Positions 23,954 through 36,704 are shown, counted from the first letter of the stretch. The stretch is 64,000 bases of DNA from Tragulus kanchil (GCA_022376925.1 JAIOJX010000025.1:10509141-10573140), one strand, 5' to 3'. A program made the numbers and translations. Notes: generated from the sequence alone by a model not told the origin.

Positions 23954-24355
23954 GCAAAGTCCAAAATCCACAAACAGAGCTTGCTCTATGAAAAAGAAAA
24001 GAAAAGAAAAACAGACAATTTTCATAATTTGCTATGGTCAATGTTACGTGGAACAAAGTTATTTTTGAGGAATACTGTTGTCTAGAAATTATAAAGCAGT
24101 TTTGTTCACACAATGCTATTCTTAATAACACTATCTGAATTCTAAATTCACACTAATTCTACGAAAGAAAACTTGAGCCATCAAAAACCAGAAAAGGAAA
24201 CTGCACAAAACCTCCCAGTTCTACTTGAAAATAACAAAATGGCCGACTGACTTTTGTTTAAATAATAGTCAGCATCTTTCAATAATCTTTTTCATAGAAT
24301 ATGCAAAGCTGTTTAACATTTTACTTTTCATTTCAAGGACATGTGAGCCAACTTT

Positions 24356-24735
24356 TATGTACGATGTATCTTGTAGGGATTTTGAGACTAGCATGACTTA
24401 TGTTCATAATATTTGGATGTTTTGTATTTTTCTTGGACTTATCTCCACAGGAGTGTCTGTGCCAGCAAGAGAAAGGAAAAAATAGAATTTGATCCTCATT
24501 CTCAAATGTTTAAAGCTGTAACTGTTCTTCTTCTTTGCTTTCTTGTTGTCAGACAGAACATCTAGTATTTTCCACACTGAGGGAACCGGCTGTAACTATG
24601 ATTTTAACAGCCTCTGTCTAGTCTGAAGAGCACACACCTAACAGCAGCTCCATGGAGTAAAGAACATGCTGCATTTGACTGACAATGGCAAGAAGCTAAC
24701 AAACCATTCTTTTGTCTAGACATTCTCTTCCTCTC
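24356..24735. other. Single-copy non-coding DNA
   Basis: Unique sequence between duplications 8 and 9. The plus-strand frame 24225-24485 spans into it but resembles nothing. Confidence 0.6.
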
Positions 24736-27052
24736 AAACTTCAGCATAAATAGATTCAAGACTTGCAGCTGCCTTGGCATTACAGACAGACAAGACGGGT
24801 AAACAAAATTTGATTTTCATTCTGTCAGAGTAGGTACAGATACTGAAAAACATGATTCTGACCCTGGATGTACCCCACTGAGGAAAGGCCTACAAACAAT
24901 GTGCTTATTGCTCTTGTGCTATGTGGACAATTGCCACCATGTGCTTCCACAGGATACTGTTCTCTCTCATTCATCAGAGAGAGAGTCAGCAGCTACAGTA
25001 CTTCAGTTCATCAATATTAAACCAAGAGCCTGCATGGAATCCACACCGCTTTATGCTTTTCTGACATCACTTTTTTCAAGATGAAAGAGTAAGCAAATTA
25101 AATTTGGACAGAATCAAATTCCACCTAAGTCTTTGTAGAACATTTGAAAAAAACAATTGGACACATGGCAAACAAAATCTTTGCTTCTAACTTTTCCATT
25201 TCATTGTTAATGTAAAGATCTTTACTGGTACCTTTAAGCAGGAAAGCCCACAATCTTAATAAAAGAATTTTCATGGTATCTAGTCATAAAAGCACACTGT
25301 CAGTTCACCTGAATAGGCGTTCCAATTTTAAATGGAAATTTCATAAATGAAGAGGCTTAGTTGGACATGCACATATCTATGGCATAGACTTTATTAGAAA
25401 AGTCTCCAGTACGTTGATTTTTAGCTGTAATTTTAATATTCAGATAAATTCATTTAATAACTGGGACAGACGTCTTTTCTGCCTCCAGATGCTCTCCTGG
25501 TCCTGTCTCACTTCAGCCACAGCTGTAGGTGGGTGATTCTGAACGTGCTAGGCCAGGCCACCTCATGTGCAGCAGGCTCTGTGGTTCCCTGTTTTTCTGC
25601 CTCAGGGTTTTCTCTAAAGATCAAAGCTTACAATCCTTCCATGGTTGCAACCCACAAAGAGCAGTGTGGACAGTCAAGCTAGTGACTGGAGGACGATTTT
25701 GAATTTATGAGGAATGGTGGGAGCCAGCAGACAAATGCCCCAGTCTCCACACTTAAAATGGCTAATACAGAAAAAAAGCATGTGCATTGCTCATAGAGTT
25801 CCTACATACTCAAGTGCTTGAGTGTGGCATATACAGTAATCATGAGAACAGGCCATTTACTGGTGTTTCCTCATTTCGGTGTCACTCCTCTAAACTTCAG
25901 CATAAATAGATTCAAGACTTGCAGCTGCCTTGGCATTACAGACAGACAAGACGGGTAAACAAAATTTGATTTTCATTCTGTCAGAGTAGGTACAGATACT
26001 GAAAAACATGATTCTGACCCTGGATGTACCCCACTGAGGAAAGGCCTACAAACAATGTGCTTATTGCTCTTGTGCTATGTGGACAATTGCCACCATGTGC
26101 TTCCACAGGATACTGTTCTCTCTCATTCATCAGAGAGAGAGTCAGCAGCTACAGTACTTCAGTTCATCAATATTAAACCAAGAGCCTGCATGGAATCCAC
26201 ACCGCTTTATGCTTTTCTGACATCACTTTTTTCAAGATGAAAGAGTAAGCAAATTAAATTTGGACAGAATCAAATTCCACCTAAGTCTTTGTAGAACATT
26301 TGAAAAAAACAATTGGACACATGGCAAACAAAATCTTTGCTTCTAACTTTTCCATTTCATTGTTAATGTAAAGATCTTTACTGGTACCTTTAAGCAGGAA
26401 AGCCCACAATCTTAATAAAAGAATTTTCATGGTATCTAGTCATAAAAGCACACTGTCAGTTCACCTGAATAGGCGTTCCAATTTTAAATGGAAATTTCAT
26501 AAATGAAGAGGCTTAGTTGGACATGCACATATCTATGGCATAGACTTTATTAGAAAAGTCTCCAGTACGTTGATTTTTAGCTGTAATTTTAATATTCAGA
26601 TAAATTCATTTAATAACTGGGACAGACGTCTTTTCTGCCTCCAGATGCTCTCCTGGTCCTGTCTCACTTCAGCCACAGCTGTAGGTGGGTGATTCTGAAC
26701 GTGCTAGGCCAGGCCACCTCATGTGCAGCAGGCTCTGTGGTTCCCTGTTTTTCTGCCTCAGGGTTTTCTCTAAAGATCAAAGCTTACAATCCTTCCATGG
26801 TTGCAACCCACAAAGAGCAGTGTGGACAGTCAAGCTAGTGACTGGAGGACGATTTTGAATTTATGAGGAATGGTGGGAGCCAGCAGACAAATGCCCCAGT
26901 CTCCACACTTAAAATGGCTAATACAGAAAAAAAGCATGTGCATTGCTCATAGAGTTCCTACATACTCAAGTGCTTGAGTGTGGCATATACAGTAATCATG
27001 AGAACAGGCCATTTACTGGTGTTTCCTCATTTCCGGTGTCACTCCTCTAAAC
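24736..27052. repeat. Direct duplication 9 (offset 1156)
   Basis: Block 24736-25895 recurs at 25892-27052, sharing 'aaac' at the junction. The interior contains only unique DNA, with no recognised transposon. The copies agree almost perfectly; one base is missing near the end of the first ('atttcggtgtc' against 'atttccggtgtc'). The 61-codon frames at 24899 and 26055 are the same incidental frame. Confidence 0.95.
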
Positions 27053-27780
27053 CTTTCATTCACTTCCTCTGATCACCTTTCAAACTTTATACTAGGAGCC
27101 AAGTCCTTTCTTCAGACTCCACGTTTATGAATCTGAAACTAGGATAACTACCAGTGAAGTATTATGTTGCACAGAACAAGGCAAAGGCACATCTCATAAT
27201 TATCCTCTTGATTTCATACTAGGAAAATGTAACACACATCATTACTGCATGTTAGCACTTTGAGGGTCTTGAATTGTCATTTAGAATCTAACAGAAGACA
27301 CAAACCTTCCACCAAGAAAGTATGGAGTCCATCTACCAGGATACCTGATACATAGGTAGTCTGAATTTCATAAAATTCAGAATGAGAAATTCTACTCTCA
27401 GTAACTTTTAAAATACAAAATGTACTTGTTTATTCTTGCTTGCTTCATTTTATGCTATGTAGCTAATTCCTGAGCAAAACATCAAGAGCTGCACATGGTA
27501 GATCCAGGTAAAAGGAACACAGCAATTCATCCTCTGTGGGAAAGGCCACAAAGATAATCTCTTTTTCTTTCCCTACACCTGCTCTGAGTTAAAACTTTTC
27601 CCCCTATTTCTAGAGAAGGTTGAGAAAAATAATAGAGTTCTGTATAAAGAGAATTCTAAACTGCAAAGGTATCATTCTATAAAGAAATTTCATTTCAACT
27701 TTATTAATAATGAACATATCCTTCATGAACTCTAATGATGGTTTGTACTCAAGAAACACAAATCCTCACATTACTTTTCT
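27053..27780. other. Single-copy non-coding DNA
   Basis: No gene and no repeat family recognised between duplications 9 and 10. Confidence 0.6.
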
Positions 27781-27890
27781 TCTGCTAGCATATTGTACTG
27801 AGAAGGTATCATTTTCCTAAGAATTTCACTTGGTCCCATGTAAAGATAAATACTATTTTTTCAGAGTTAAGATGAACCAATGCTTAAGTA

Positions 27891-28160
27891 GAGTTTCCTG
27901 TGCTATACAGTAGGCTCTTACTAGTTATCTATTTTACAAGTAGTATCAATAATGAGTATGTGTCAGTTCTAATCTCCCAATTCCTCCCAGCCCCCACTTT
28001 CTCTCTTGGTATCCATATATTTGTTCTCCCTGACCTGAATGGGAAGGAAGTGCAAAAGGGAGAAGATATATATATATGTATGGCTAATTCATTCTGCTGT
28101 ACAGTAGAAATGAATACAACATTGTAAAGCAACTATACTCCAATAAAAAATTATAAAACA
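27891..28160 (+). mobile_element. 5'-inverted (twin-primed) L1 3' end
   Basis: Two L1 3' UTR pieces meet head to head. Bases 27891-28028 are the reverse complement of the UTR segment around 'ataaaatagataactag' and 'ctgtatagcacagg'. Bases 28029-28160 carry the following UTR segment in plus orientation ('tgacctgaatgggaagg', 'gctgtacagtagaaatg', 'attgtaaagcaactatactc') and an A-rich end. In the L1 consensus the two pieces are adjacent, apart from about 16 bases missing at the inversion point. This is the signature of twin priming during L1 integration. Confidence 0.8.
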
Positions 28161-28970
28161 TTAAAAATGTGGCAATTTGGATATACAATGGTTCTGTTAT
28201 AGCCACAAACCATTTGATATATCATAATTGAAATTTCAGAAACTCAGACACAGTTAAAGAAAACATTTGTCATTCTCTCCCATGTAGAATTAAATTACAG
28301 TTTCTAATAGTGCCTCATCCCTGGCAGGCTGAGATTGACTGCTATTCTAGACTAATCTAACCAAAATTGGTGAAATGTGACATTGAAGAGGGCAAGAATC
28401 CTCCAGAGAGCCCTATCCATGTGAGTAGGAAGAAAGGTGTTCCAGAAGGTGGGGAGAAATCACAATGGTAGAAAGTCATTTTTGAGTGAAGCAGATCTGA
28501 GGCTAAAGAAACAAGGCTAAGAACTTGGAGCTGTTGGGACTTTCATATGAAGCAAATTAAAAAGATATTATCTTCCTATGTAATTATTTCCTTTAATTAC
28601 ATGAAATGCTTGAATGATGTCCCATACAGCTGTAGAGCCAAGTGCAAATTATTTTGATGAATAAAGAGATTGAATAATAGAAGAATGATGTGTAATGAAT
28701 CAATGAACTGGACATTAGAGAAAAGATGAGATTGTGCTCTATTGTTACTCCCCCTGGTTCCTCTGGAGAAAAACATTCTCCTCTACAGGGATGTGGCTTG
28801 GGGTCTAAGTCAATGCTAAGTGTGGATTTATTGCTTACAAGTAACACATTAGCTTATGCCTCTGCTAGCATATTGTACTGAGAAGGTATCATTTTCCTAA
28901 GAATTTCACTTGGTCCCATGTAAAGATAAATACTATTTTTTCAGAGTTAAGATGAACCAATGCTTAAGTA

Positions 28971-29241
28971 GAGTTTCCTGTGCTATACAGTAGGCTCTTA
29001 CTAGTTATCTATTTTACAAGTAGTATCAATAAAGAGTATGTGTCAGTTCTAATCTCCCAATTCCTCCCAGCCCCCACTTTCTCTCTTGGTATCCATATAT
29101 TTGTTCTCCCTGACCTGAATGGGAAGGAAGTGAAAAAGGGGAGAAGATATATATATATGTATGGCTAATTCATTCTGCTGTACAGTAGAAATGAATACAA
29201 CATTGTAAAGCAACTATACTCCAATAAAAAATTATAAAACA
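28971..29241 (+). mobile_element. 5'-inverted L1 3' end, second copy
   Basis: Copy of the element at 27891-28160 through duplication 10, with the same inversion point and small base differences. It is not an independent event. Confidence 0.78.
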
Positions 29242-30125
29242 TTAAAAATGTGGCAATTTGGATATACAATGGTTCTGTTATAGCCACAAACCATTTGATA
29301 TATCATAATTGAAATTTCAGAAACTCAGACACAGTTAAAGAAAACATTTGTCATTCTCTCCCATGTAGAATTAAATTACAGTTTCTAATAGTGCCTCATC
29401 CCTGGCAGGCTGAGATTGACTGCTATTCTAGACTAATCTAACCAAAATTGGTGAAATGTGACATTGAAGAGGGCAAGAATCCTCCAGAGAGCCCTATCCA
29501 TGTGAGTAGGAAGAAAGGTGTTCCAGAAGGTGGGGAGAAATCACAATGGTAGAAAGTCATTTTTGAGTGAAGCAGATCTGAGGCTAAAGAAACAAGGCTA
29601 AGAACTTGGAGCTGTTGGGACTTTCATATGAAGCAAATTAAAAAGATATTATCTTCCTATGTAATTATTTCCTTTAATTACATGAAATGCTTGAATGATG
29701 TCCCATACAGCTGTAGAGCCAAGTGCAAATTATTTTGATGAATAAAGAGATTGAATAATAGAAGAATGATGTGTAATGAATCAATGAACTGGACATTAGA
29801 GAAAAGATGAGATTGTGCTCTATTGTTACTCCCCCTGGTTCCTCTGGAGAGAAATCATTCTCCTCTACAGGGATGTGGCTTGGGGTCTAAGTCAATGCTA
29901 AGTGTGGATTTATTGCTTACAAGTAACACATTAGCTTATGCCTAGAGGACAAATGGAAAATATCTAACTTGATTCTTAATTCTTCACTTGAAATCTGAGC
30001 CATAAGGAGCAGTGACTCAAATTAAAACTACAGCATGACTGATTAAAAGGTGCCTGTTTTGAAATCCATCAGATTTGGAATCCAAGGTGAGAGTGAAGGT
30101 CTGTAGAGAAAGTAGGAGAATACGG

Positions 30126-30147
30126 TTATAACCCTCAAGGGTTATAA
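30126..30147. repeat. Short perfect palindrome beside a SINE
   Basis: Ten-base arms 'ttataaccct' and 'agggttataa' are separated by 'ca'. It lies directly before the Bov-tA head at 30148. The right arm may be the upstream target site repeat, since a similar 'agggtttgtaa' follows the SINE at about 30359. Confidence 0.75.
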
Positions 30148-30350
30148 GGGCTCAAACCCCTGGTGGCTCAACCACAAAGAATATACCTACTGATGTAGAA
30201 GATGGGGGTTCAGTTCCTGGGTCAGGAAGATCTAGAGGATGAAATGGCAGCTGGCTTTGCTCTTCTCGTCCAGGATGGCCACAGACAGAGGAGCCTGGCA
30301 GCTACAGTCAAGGGCATTGGAAATGAGTTGGACACAACTTAGCAACTGAA
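30148..30350 (+). mobile_element. Bov-tA SINE, diverged
   Basis: The head is altered ('gggctcaaacccctggtggc' in place of the usual start) but 'cacaaagaatatacctac', 'gttcagttcctgggtcagg' and the Bov-A body to 'acagacagaggagcctggca' and 'gagttggacacaac' are clear. The middle has diverged ('tggctttgctcttctcgtcc'), suggesting age. Confidence 0.85.
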
Positions 30351-30489
30351 CAACAACCAGGGTTTGTAAACATGAGCACTACAGGAAAGGGACCAACTTC
30401 TACTTTGCTTATAGCTCTCTCTAACGCTTTAGTTCTTGACATCTGAAGTCTCACAGATCACTACTAAAGGAATTTCTACCTTGGTATTG

Positions 30490-30700
30490 CCTGTGCACTT
30501 GCTCAGCAGCACAGCTGCGTCCAACTCTTTGGTGGCCCTACGCACTGTAGTCCACCAGGCTCTTCTGTCCATGAGATTTCCCAGGCATGAATACTGAAGC
30601 AGGTTGCCATTTCCTCCTGACCCAGGAATCTGCAGCCTACATCTCTCAGGTCTCCTGGACTGGCAGGCCGATTATTTACCAATGAGTCATTGGGGAAGCC
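30490..30700 (-). mobile_element. Bov-tA type SINE
   Basis: Reverse complement of Bov-tA, with 'gtccaccaggctcttctgtc', 'tgccatttcctcctgaccc' and the tRNA end 'gagtcattggggaagcc' on the plus strand. It faces the plus-strand SINE at 30148 across 140 bases, so the pair forms an inverted repeat. The overlapping 86-codon minus-strand frame is the usual incidental frame of these SINEs. Confidence 0.87.
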
Positions 30701-32647
30701 TGCGTGTATACACATATACATATATATTTGTAAGTGTGTGTTTTTGCATATATTAAGAAACAATAGTCACTCACATTAGTCTAATATTTATGTAAAACAT
30801 CACTATATTATCATTCTCCACATTTGTCATAGTGTGGTTAAAGAAATTATCATAGGTCAACATCTGATCTCAAGATGAAATTCTGAAGCCATGGTATGAG
30901 CTGAAATTCTTTCTCAAATTAGGAGTGTAAATCATCTCCTTCCACATTTTCCCTTCTGCCCATGTCTGTTGCCCTTCTAAAGTGATAGCTCACAAACTGG
31001 CTTCTATACAATTTGGATATATGACAGGGATGACAAAAGCTTGGACTCACAACAGGCTCTCCTCACTGAACTGGTGGTCATGAACTCACCCCATTGGACA
31101 ACTGGACAACTTAAGAGGCCCCACAAAGTTATAAAGTCAGCAGGTGAAAAATAACTTAGACAAGTATGAAATAAGGAACGCTTTATACTGTTAAGTATTT
31201 GTTATATAGTAATGAATAAAATGAGGTAGGAGAAGCACAGGTAGATACACACCAAGAACTCTTGACATTCTGAATACTAGCCAAAACTATTTTGCTAACA
31301 GATGTTTCTATAAGATTTTTCTCTAAGCACTATGTAATTTTAAGAAGTCCTTTAATAAATGTTCTGTTTATACTCATCTCTAAAGCACTCATTTATCCAT
31401 GTATATTACCACGTTCCTCTGATGTTTTCCTTTACTTTCATACCATGTGATTTCTAAAAAATTAAATCACCTAATAATGAGCTCCATTTCATACACCTAT
31501 AACTATATCCCCTCTTCTATGTGAATAACAAATGGTCCCTTCTTAGAGCAAATTTTGAACATGAGAAATATTGTTATGATTAGATTTCTCATGGTTGCTT
31601 TATCCTCTGTACTCCATACATATCATTTTTAAAGGATTCAAATTACTTTGAATAATAGAGGTATTGGCTGTTCATAAAGAAATCAAACACACTTAGCTGC
31701 TATTTTCCAGTTTATTTTATTATTTTACAGCTCGTATTTCTTTTTATCCAGAGTAACTCATGCCAAAAATTTCAAAAGCACTTTTGGCAGATATGTAAAT
31801 AATTTGGAAAGCAAATACCCAATTAATACATTTTGGCAGATAGCCTTTTGGATCCAAATGAGAAGAGAAGAACATTTTAATATCCTTGACCAATTTATTA
31901 CTACCAACATTGTTCTGCAAGTTTTACTGGAGGGGAGGGCAGTCAGGGAAATCAGTCAGTTAACAAAGCCTAAATATTCAGATAGCACAAATTGGTTTTC
32001 TTTCTTTCACTCATTCTGTTTATTTCTAAAAATAAATGAACTAAACTTTTTAATTTATGTTTCTCTCTCTTAGTACTGTTTTTTATTTTTTAATAACTTC
32101 TAACCATAGAGATGCAAAAACTGTTTCAATTACTATGATCTCACACCCGACAGGCAGGCTGAGCACAGAAGCCTGGCCGTTTGTTCTCAAAGCACTTTTT
32201 CTCCTCATGAACCTGCTCCTTGCATCCATAAATCTGTTCAAAGCAGTGACTGTTAGCTGACTCTAAGGTACTCAGGAAAAAAGCCATGTCTAATACTCAT
32301 AAGCTGGAACATGGCAACCCAGTCCAATTGTTTCCTCTCATGGAGGAAATGATGAGACCTGGAACCATTTCGAAAATGGAAAAACCAAGATTGAACCTTT
32401 TCAATGAGAGAACTTAATGCCAAGGCTTAATTTACAAAGCAAGCTTCCATTATTGAAAATAACTTTGAAAACCCCAGACTCTATTTTAAACCTCATACAG
32501 AACTTCTTTCATAGATGCTACTTTATAAATAGCACATGTCATAATTTCAAAGTTTTCAATTTATTCTCCTCTCTGCTGCATGAATAGCTTCAGAATGCTA
32601 TATACAGATGTTGTCTTTCATTATTATCAGAAATAATTATTTTGAGG
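30701..32647. other. Single-copy non-coding DNA, about 1.9 kb
   Basis: The longest stretch in the window lacking both duplication and recognised transposon. It is A/T-rich with short TA/CA runs near 30708-30730. The plus-strand frames at 31804-32073 and 32057-32260 (89 and 67 codons) are unrelated to any family I know. Confidence 0.6.
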
Positions 32648-34912
32648 GCTCCTGGCTAACTTTAAGAGAAGAGTGCATCAGACACTGTGACATAGAGAAG
32701 TGAGTCTCTGCAGAAGCCTCATGTGCTTGTGTCTTCAGCAGACCATCAAATCTGAGCAGCCTCCTGGTTATCTGACCACTTCACTAAGACTACAGAAGGG
32801 CTGCTTCCTTACAGTTTTATCCTTCAGACCATAATGACAGTACTTGCAACAATGCATGGGGAAAGCTCTTCTCTCTGGAATACACTGTGCTGATGGGCAT
32901 TACCCATTGATTTGGTCCTTCCTAACTTACAACCACATCTAAAAACGTTGCTTGTATATTGTAGGGTCTAGTGCCTTATACATTATAAAAAGCTTCCTGA
33001 GATTGTGGTAAGCCTTACACACACACCCCCCAAACACCCATATAAACCTACATACATATGCATATTGTTACATAAAGTAGATTTCTTTCCTTGTTTATAT
33101 AATATTGTGTACATAGCCCTATACATTTCATATGTCAAATCACTTCATATATTTTTTCTTCTGAGGTTGTGGTCATTATTGAGAGTAAGGAACATATTTC
33201 ATTACTCTTTGATTGAGAATCATTTGTAGGAGTCCTTTTTAATTACCTTTGTTGAGTTCTAATTTAGATTTTCTAAAAATCACATGATATAAGTGCAAAT
33301 GAAGTTATTTCTAGAAAATTTTGAGTTGTATGAAATCATCACAATCCAGTTTCGAATATTTTCATCCCCCAAACATCTCTTCTGTCCATTTGCAGTCATT
33401 TTTTTTTTCTACTCCCAGCCCTAGTCAACTTCTATTCAACTCTGCTTATTTGCTGAATATTCTATATGAATATAAGTGCACATATAGGCTCTCTTAAACC
33501 TGAATTCTTCAATAGCCTAAATTGATGAGGTTCATCCAGGTGGCACTATGTATCCATAAAACATTATTTTCTATTGCTGACTAGTATTCCATGGTATGGA
33601 TATAGCACATTTTGCTTATGTTCTTGCTAGTTGATTGGCATTTGGATTGGTTCTCTTATGAATAATAGTGCTGTGAACATTTATATATATATGGTTTTAT
33701 GTGGACATATGTTTTTACTTCACTTGTATATATACATAGGAGTAGAATTGCTGGGTCATCTATGTTTGACTTTTTAAGAAAATGAACACTTTTATATACC
33801 GCTCTGGCTAACTTTAAGAGAAGAGTGCATCAGACACTGTGACATAGAGTGAGTCTCTGCAGAAGCCTCATGTGCTTGTGTCTTCAGCAGACCATCAAAT
33901 CTGACCCTGTTCGCCCCTTTAAGACTACAGAAGGGCTGCTTCCTTACAGTTTTATCCTTCAGACCATAATGACAGTACTTGCAACAATGCATGGGGAAAG
34001 CTCTTCTCTCTGGAATACACTGTGCTGATGGGCATTACCCATTGATTTGGTCCTTCCTAACTTACAACCACATCTAAAAACGTTGCTTGTATATTGTAGG
34101 GTCTAGTGCCTTATACATTATAAAAAGCTTCCTGAGATTGTGGTAAGCCTTACACACCCCCCAAACACCCATATAAACCTACATACATATGCATATTGTT
34201 ACATAAAGTAGATTTCTTTCCTTGTTTATATAATATTGTGTACATAGCCCTATACATTTCATATGTCAAATCACTTCATATATTTTTTCTTCTGAGGTTG
34301 TGGTCATTATTGAGAGTAAGGAACATATTTCATTACTCTTTGATTGAGAATCATTTGTAGGAGTCCTTTTTAATTACCTTTGTTGAGTTCTAATTTAGAT
34401 TTTCTAAAAATCACATGATATAAGTGCAAATGAAGTTATTTCTAGAAAATTTTGAGTTGTATGAAATCATCACAATCCAGTTTCGAATATTTTCATCCCC
34501 CAAACATCTCTTCTGTCCATTTGCAGTCATTTCTTTTTTCTACTCCCAGCCCTAGTCAACTTCTATTCAACTCTGCTTATTTGCTGAATATTCTATATGA
34601 ATATAAGTGCACATATAGGCTCTCTTAAACCTGAATTCTTCAATAGCCTAAATTGATGAGGTTCATCCAGGTGGCACTATGTATCCATAAAACATTATTT
34701 TCTATTGCTGACTAGTATTCCATGGTATGGATATAGCACATTTTGCTTATGTTCTTGCTAGTTGATTGGCATTTGGATTGGTTCTCTTATGAATAATAGT
34801 GCTGTGAACATTTATATATATATGGTTTTATGTGGACATATGTTTTTACTTCACTTGTATATATACATAGGAGTAGAATTGCTGGGTCATCTATGTTTGA
34901 CTTATTAAGAAA
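32648..34912. repeat. Direct duplication 11 (offset about 1130-1153)
   Basis: Block 32648-33782 recurs at 33801-34912. Within 130 bases of its start the second copy has a short loss ('catagagaagtgagtc' against 'catagagtgagtc') and about 27 bases of the first copy ('agcagcctcc' to 'cttcact') replaced by a shorter unrelated string ('ccctgttcgcccctt'). The rest matches closely, apart from a shorter CA run ('ttacacacacaccc' against 'ttacacacccc'). Confidence 0.94.
33330..33782 (-). mobile_element. Old L1 (L1M-like), first copy, cut by a junction
   Basis: The minus strand carries an ancient mammalian L1 3' region. On the plus strand its complement is visible as 'atcacaatccag', 'ctcccagccctag', 'aggttcatccaggtgg', 'gtattccatggtatgg' and 'tagaattgctgggtcat'. 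Divergence is high. The copy stops at the duplication edge; the remainder appears after 34912. Confidence 0.78.
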
Positions 34913-35165
34913 CTATCAAACTGTTTTCCAAAATCACTGTACTATTTTATACTCCCACCAGGAATGTATGAGGTTTCCAATGTTACCACACACCCACCAA
35001 CACTTGTTTCCGTACGTCATCATGATTACATCCATCCTACTTAGTGTGAAGTGGTGTCTTGTGATTTTGAAATGCATTTCCCTAATGACTCATGATGTTG
35101 AGCATCTGTTCATGTGCTTACGGCCATTCATTTATCTTCTTTAGTGAAATGTCCATTCAAGTCTC
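34450..35165 (-). mobile_element. Old L1 (L1M-like), fuller copy
   Basis: Repeats 33330-33782 and continues beyond the duplication through 'caaactgttttccaaaatc', 'gtgtgaagtggtgtcttg', 'gcatttccctaatgac' and 'gttgagcatctgttcatgtg' to about 35165. These are complements of L1 ORF2 sequence close to the 3' UTR. The plus-strand 104-codon frame at 34830-35144 is antisense to the element and not a gene. Confidence 0.82.
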
Positions 35166-35535
35166 AGGCGCTATTTTACATCAGGTTACATATTGTACAG
35201 AACAAAATAAATGCCCCACCCTCACGAAGTTCACATTCTAATAGCAGGGAAGCAGACGATAAATGCATATAACTGTGTCAATTGGTGTTACATGATATGC
35301 AAAATGCAGAGCAATATAATGGACACAGGGTATACCAGATTGGGGCTGGAGATGATATTTTAAATAGCACATACTAGGAAATTCTCAAAGATAAGTAAAC
35401 TGTATAAAGTCCTGAAGAAAGTAAGGATGAACCCATCTGTATTTATAATGAATATCTGTGTATGTATTTGGTAGCACAACTGCATTAAAACTGTTGGTAT
35501 TACCTGCAAATATTGAATCCAAAGAAGCAATAACA
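35166..35535. other. Single-copy non-coding DNA
   Basis: No gene or repeat recognised between the old L1 and duplication 12. Confidence 0.55.
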
Positions 35536-35570
35536 CCTTCCATCTCCCACCAAGTATGTGTATGTGTGTG

Positions 35571-35681
35571 TGTTAGTAGTCGATCAGTTGTGTCTGACTC
35601 TTTGAGATCCCATGGACTGTAACCCATCAGGCTACTCTGTCCATGGAATTCTCCAGGCAAGCATACTGGAGTGGGTTGCCA
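35571..35681 (-). mobile_element. Truncated Bov-tA/Bov-A SINE
   Basis: Reverse complement of the 3' half of the Bov-A body: 'gttgtgtctgactctttgag', 'ccatggactgtaaccc', 'attctccaggcaagc' and 'tggagtgggttgccacc', where it stops. The tRNA-derived half is absent, so the insertion is 5'-truncated. A GT-rich run precedes it. Confidence 0.85.
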
Positions 35682-36704
35682 CCACCAGGTATATTGTTAT
35701 TTAAAGAAAAGCTTGAGTCACTGATAGAGATACTAATGTTATCGGTGAGTCTGGGATTTTATTTTTCGAGTGCTTGTTAAATCACTTCCAAAACTACACA
35801 GAACAAATTATGGTAATATTTATGCAAGTTACATTACATTGCTAACAAAGTGACTGAATCATGCCAAGTTATTGCTCCTGTGTATGTGTTGCTTTTTTAA
35901 ACTTGTGTTGTGCAAATATGACAGTTTGCGTTCAGTTGGATAGGAGTCCATGTATTGCACTATTAGAAAGAGATCTCCTTTCACTACAACAGTTAGAGAT
36001 GGTCTACCAATCATCCACCAAAATGTCATGATAAAACACGTCTCAGATAACATGGGATGGATGAAGACATAGAGGTTCTGTTTAGATATTAGAGCACTGC
36101 AGACATTTTTAGTGTTTGTTAAAGATAAATCAGGTAATTACAATTTCCAGGATGGACTAAGGAAGATATATTATTCTACAATATAAACCCAGACCTGAAA
36201 TTTTTTTAAGTACCTAAACAACACGTATCCACATAGGGTTAATAAGAGACACTAGACATTCGAGCGCAACAGAAGGAACATGGTTTCTATAGAGAAGGGT
36301 GAAGGATGGCCTTCAAACAGAAGCAACCTCTTTATCCTCACTTAATAAGGGTTATCTGTAGGACCAGCAATTTGCCATTTAACTCCTGAATTTGCATTGT
36401 CCCACTTTTATATGATGACTATGTGCTCCCTTGACCTCTGGAGAGATTCTGACACATGCCCTGGGTGTCAGGAGGCAACTCTCAGGACATGCCAGCTCTA
36501 GTCCTTGTTTTCCCTTTGCTTAGAGACCTCCAGATGGGAATTAGTGACTGGATAAGATCCATGAAACTCTGCTAGCTCGCTGGGGAAGTGACCATCCACA
36601 GCAAAAGGATCTAGCTAGAATTGGTCATACAGACTGAGCCATGGTCCATGCAACAGAAAGGGGCTACTACCCTTCCATCTCCACCAAGTATGTGTATGTG
36701 TGTG

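Larger units (their letters stand above)
22151..24355. repeat. Direct duplication 8 (offset 1113)
   Basis: Block 22151-23241 recurs at 23264-24355. After 'gagccaacttt' the first copy continues with 22 bases that only loosely resemble the true continuation after 24355, as expected of a low-quality fragment end. Inside are unique DNA and a short L1 3' end. Confidence 0.95.
27781..29943. repeat. Direct duplication 10 (offset 1080-1082)
   Basis: Block 27781-28860 is followed without linker by 28861-29943. The right edge follows 'gcttatgcc' and the left edge is 'tctgctagca'. Small differences include 'aatgagtatg' against 'aaagagtatg', 'gtgcaaaaggg' against 'gtgaaaaagggg', and 'gagaaaaacattc' against 'gagagaaatcattc'. 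Confidence 0.95.

Noticed and set aside
34830..35144. 104-codon plus-strand frame
   Set aside because: It is antisense to an old L1 fragment on the minus strand.
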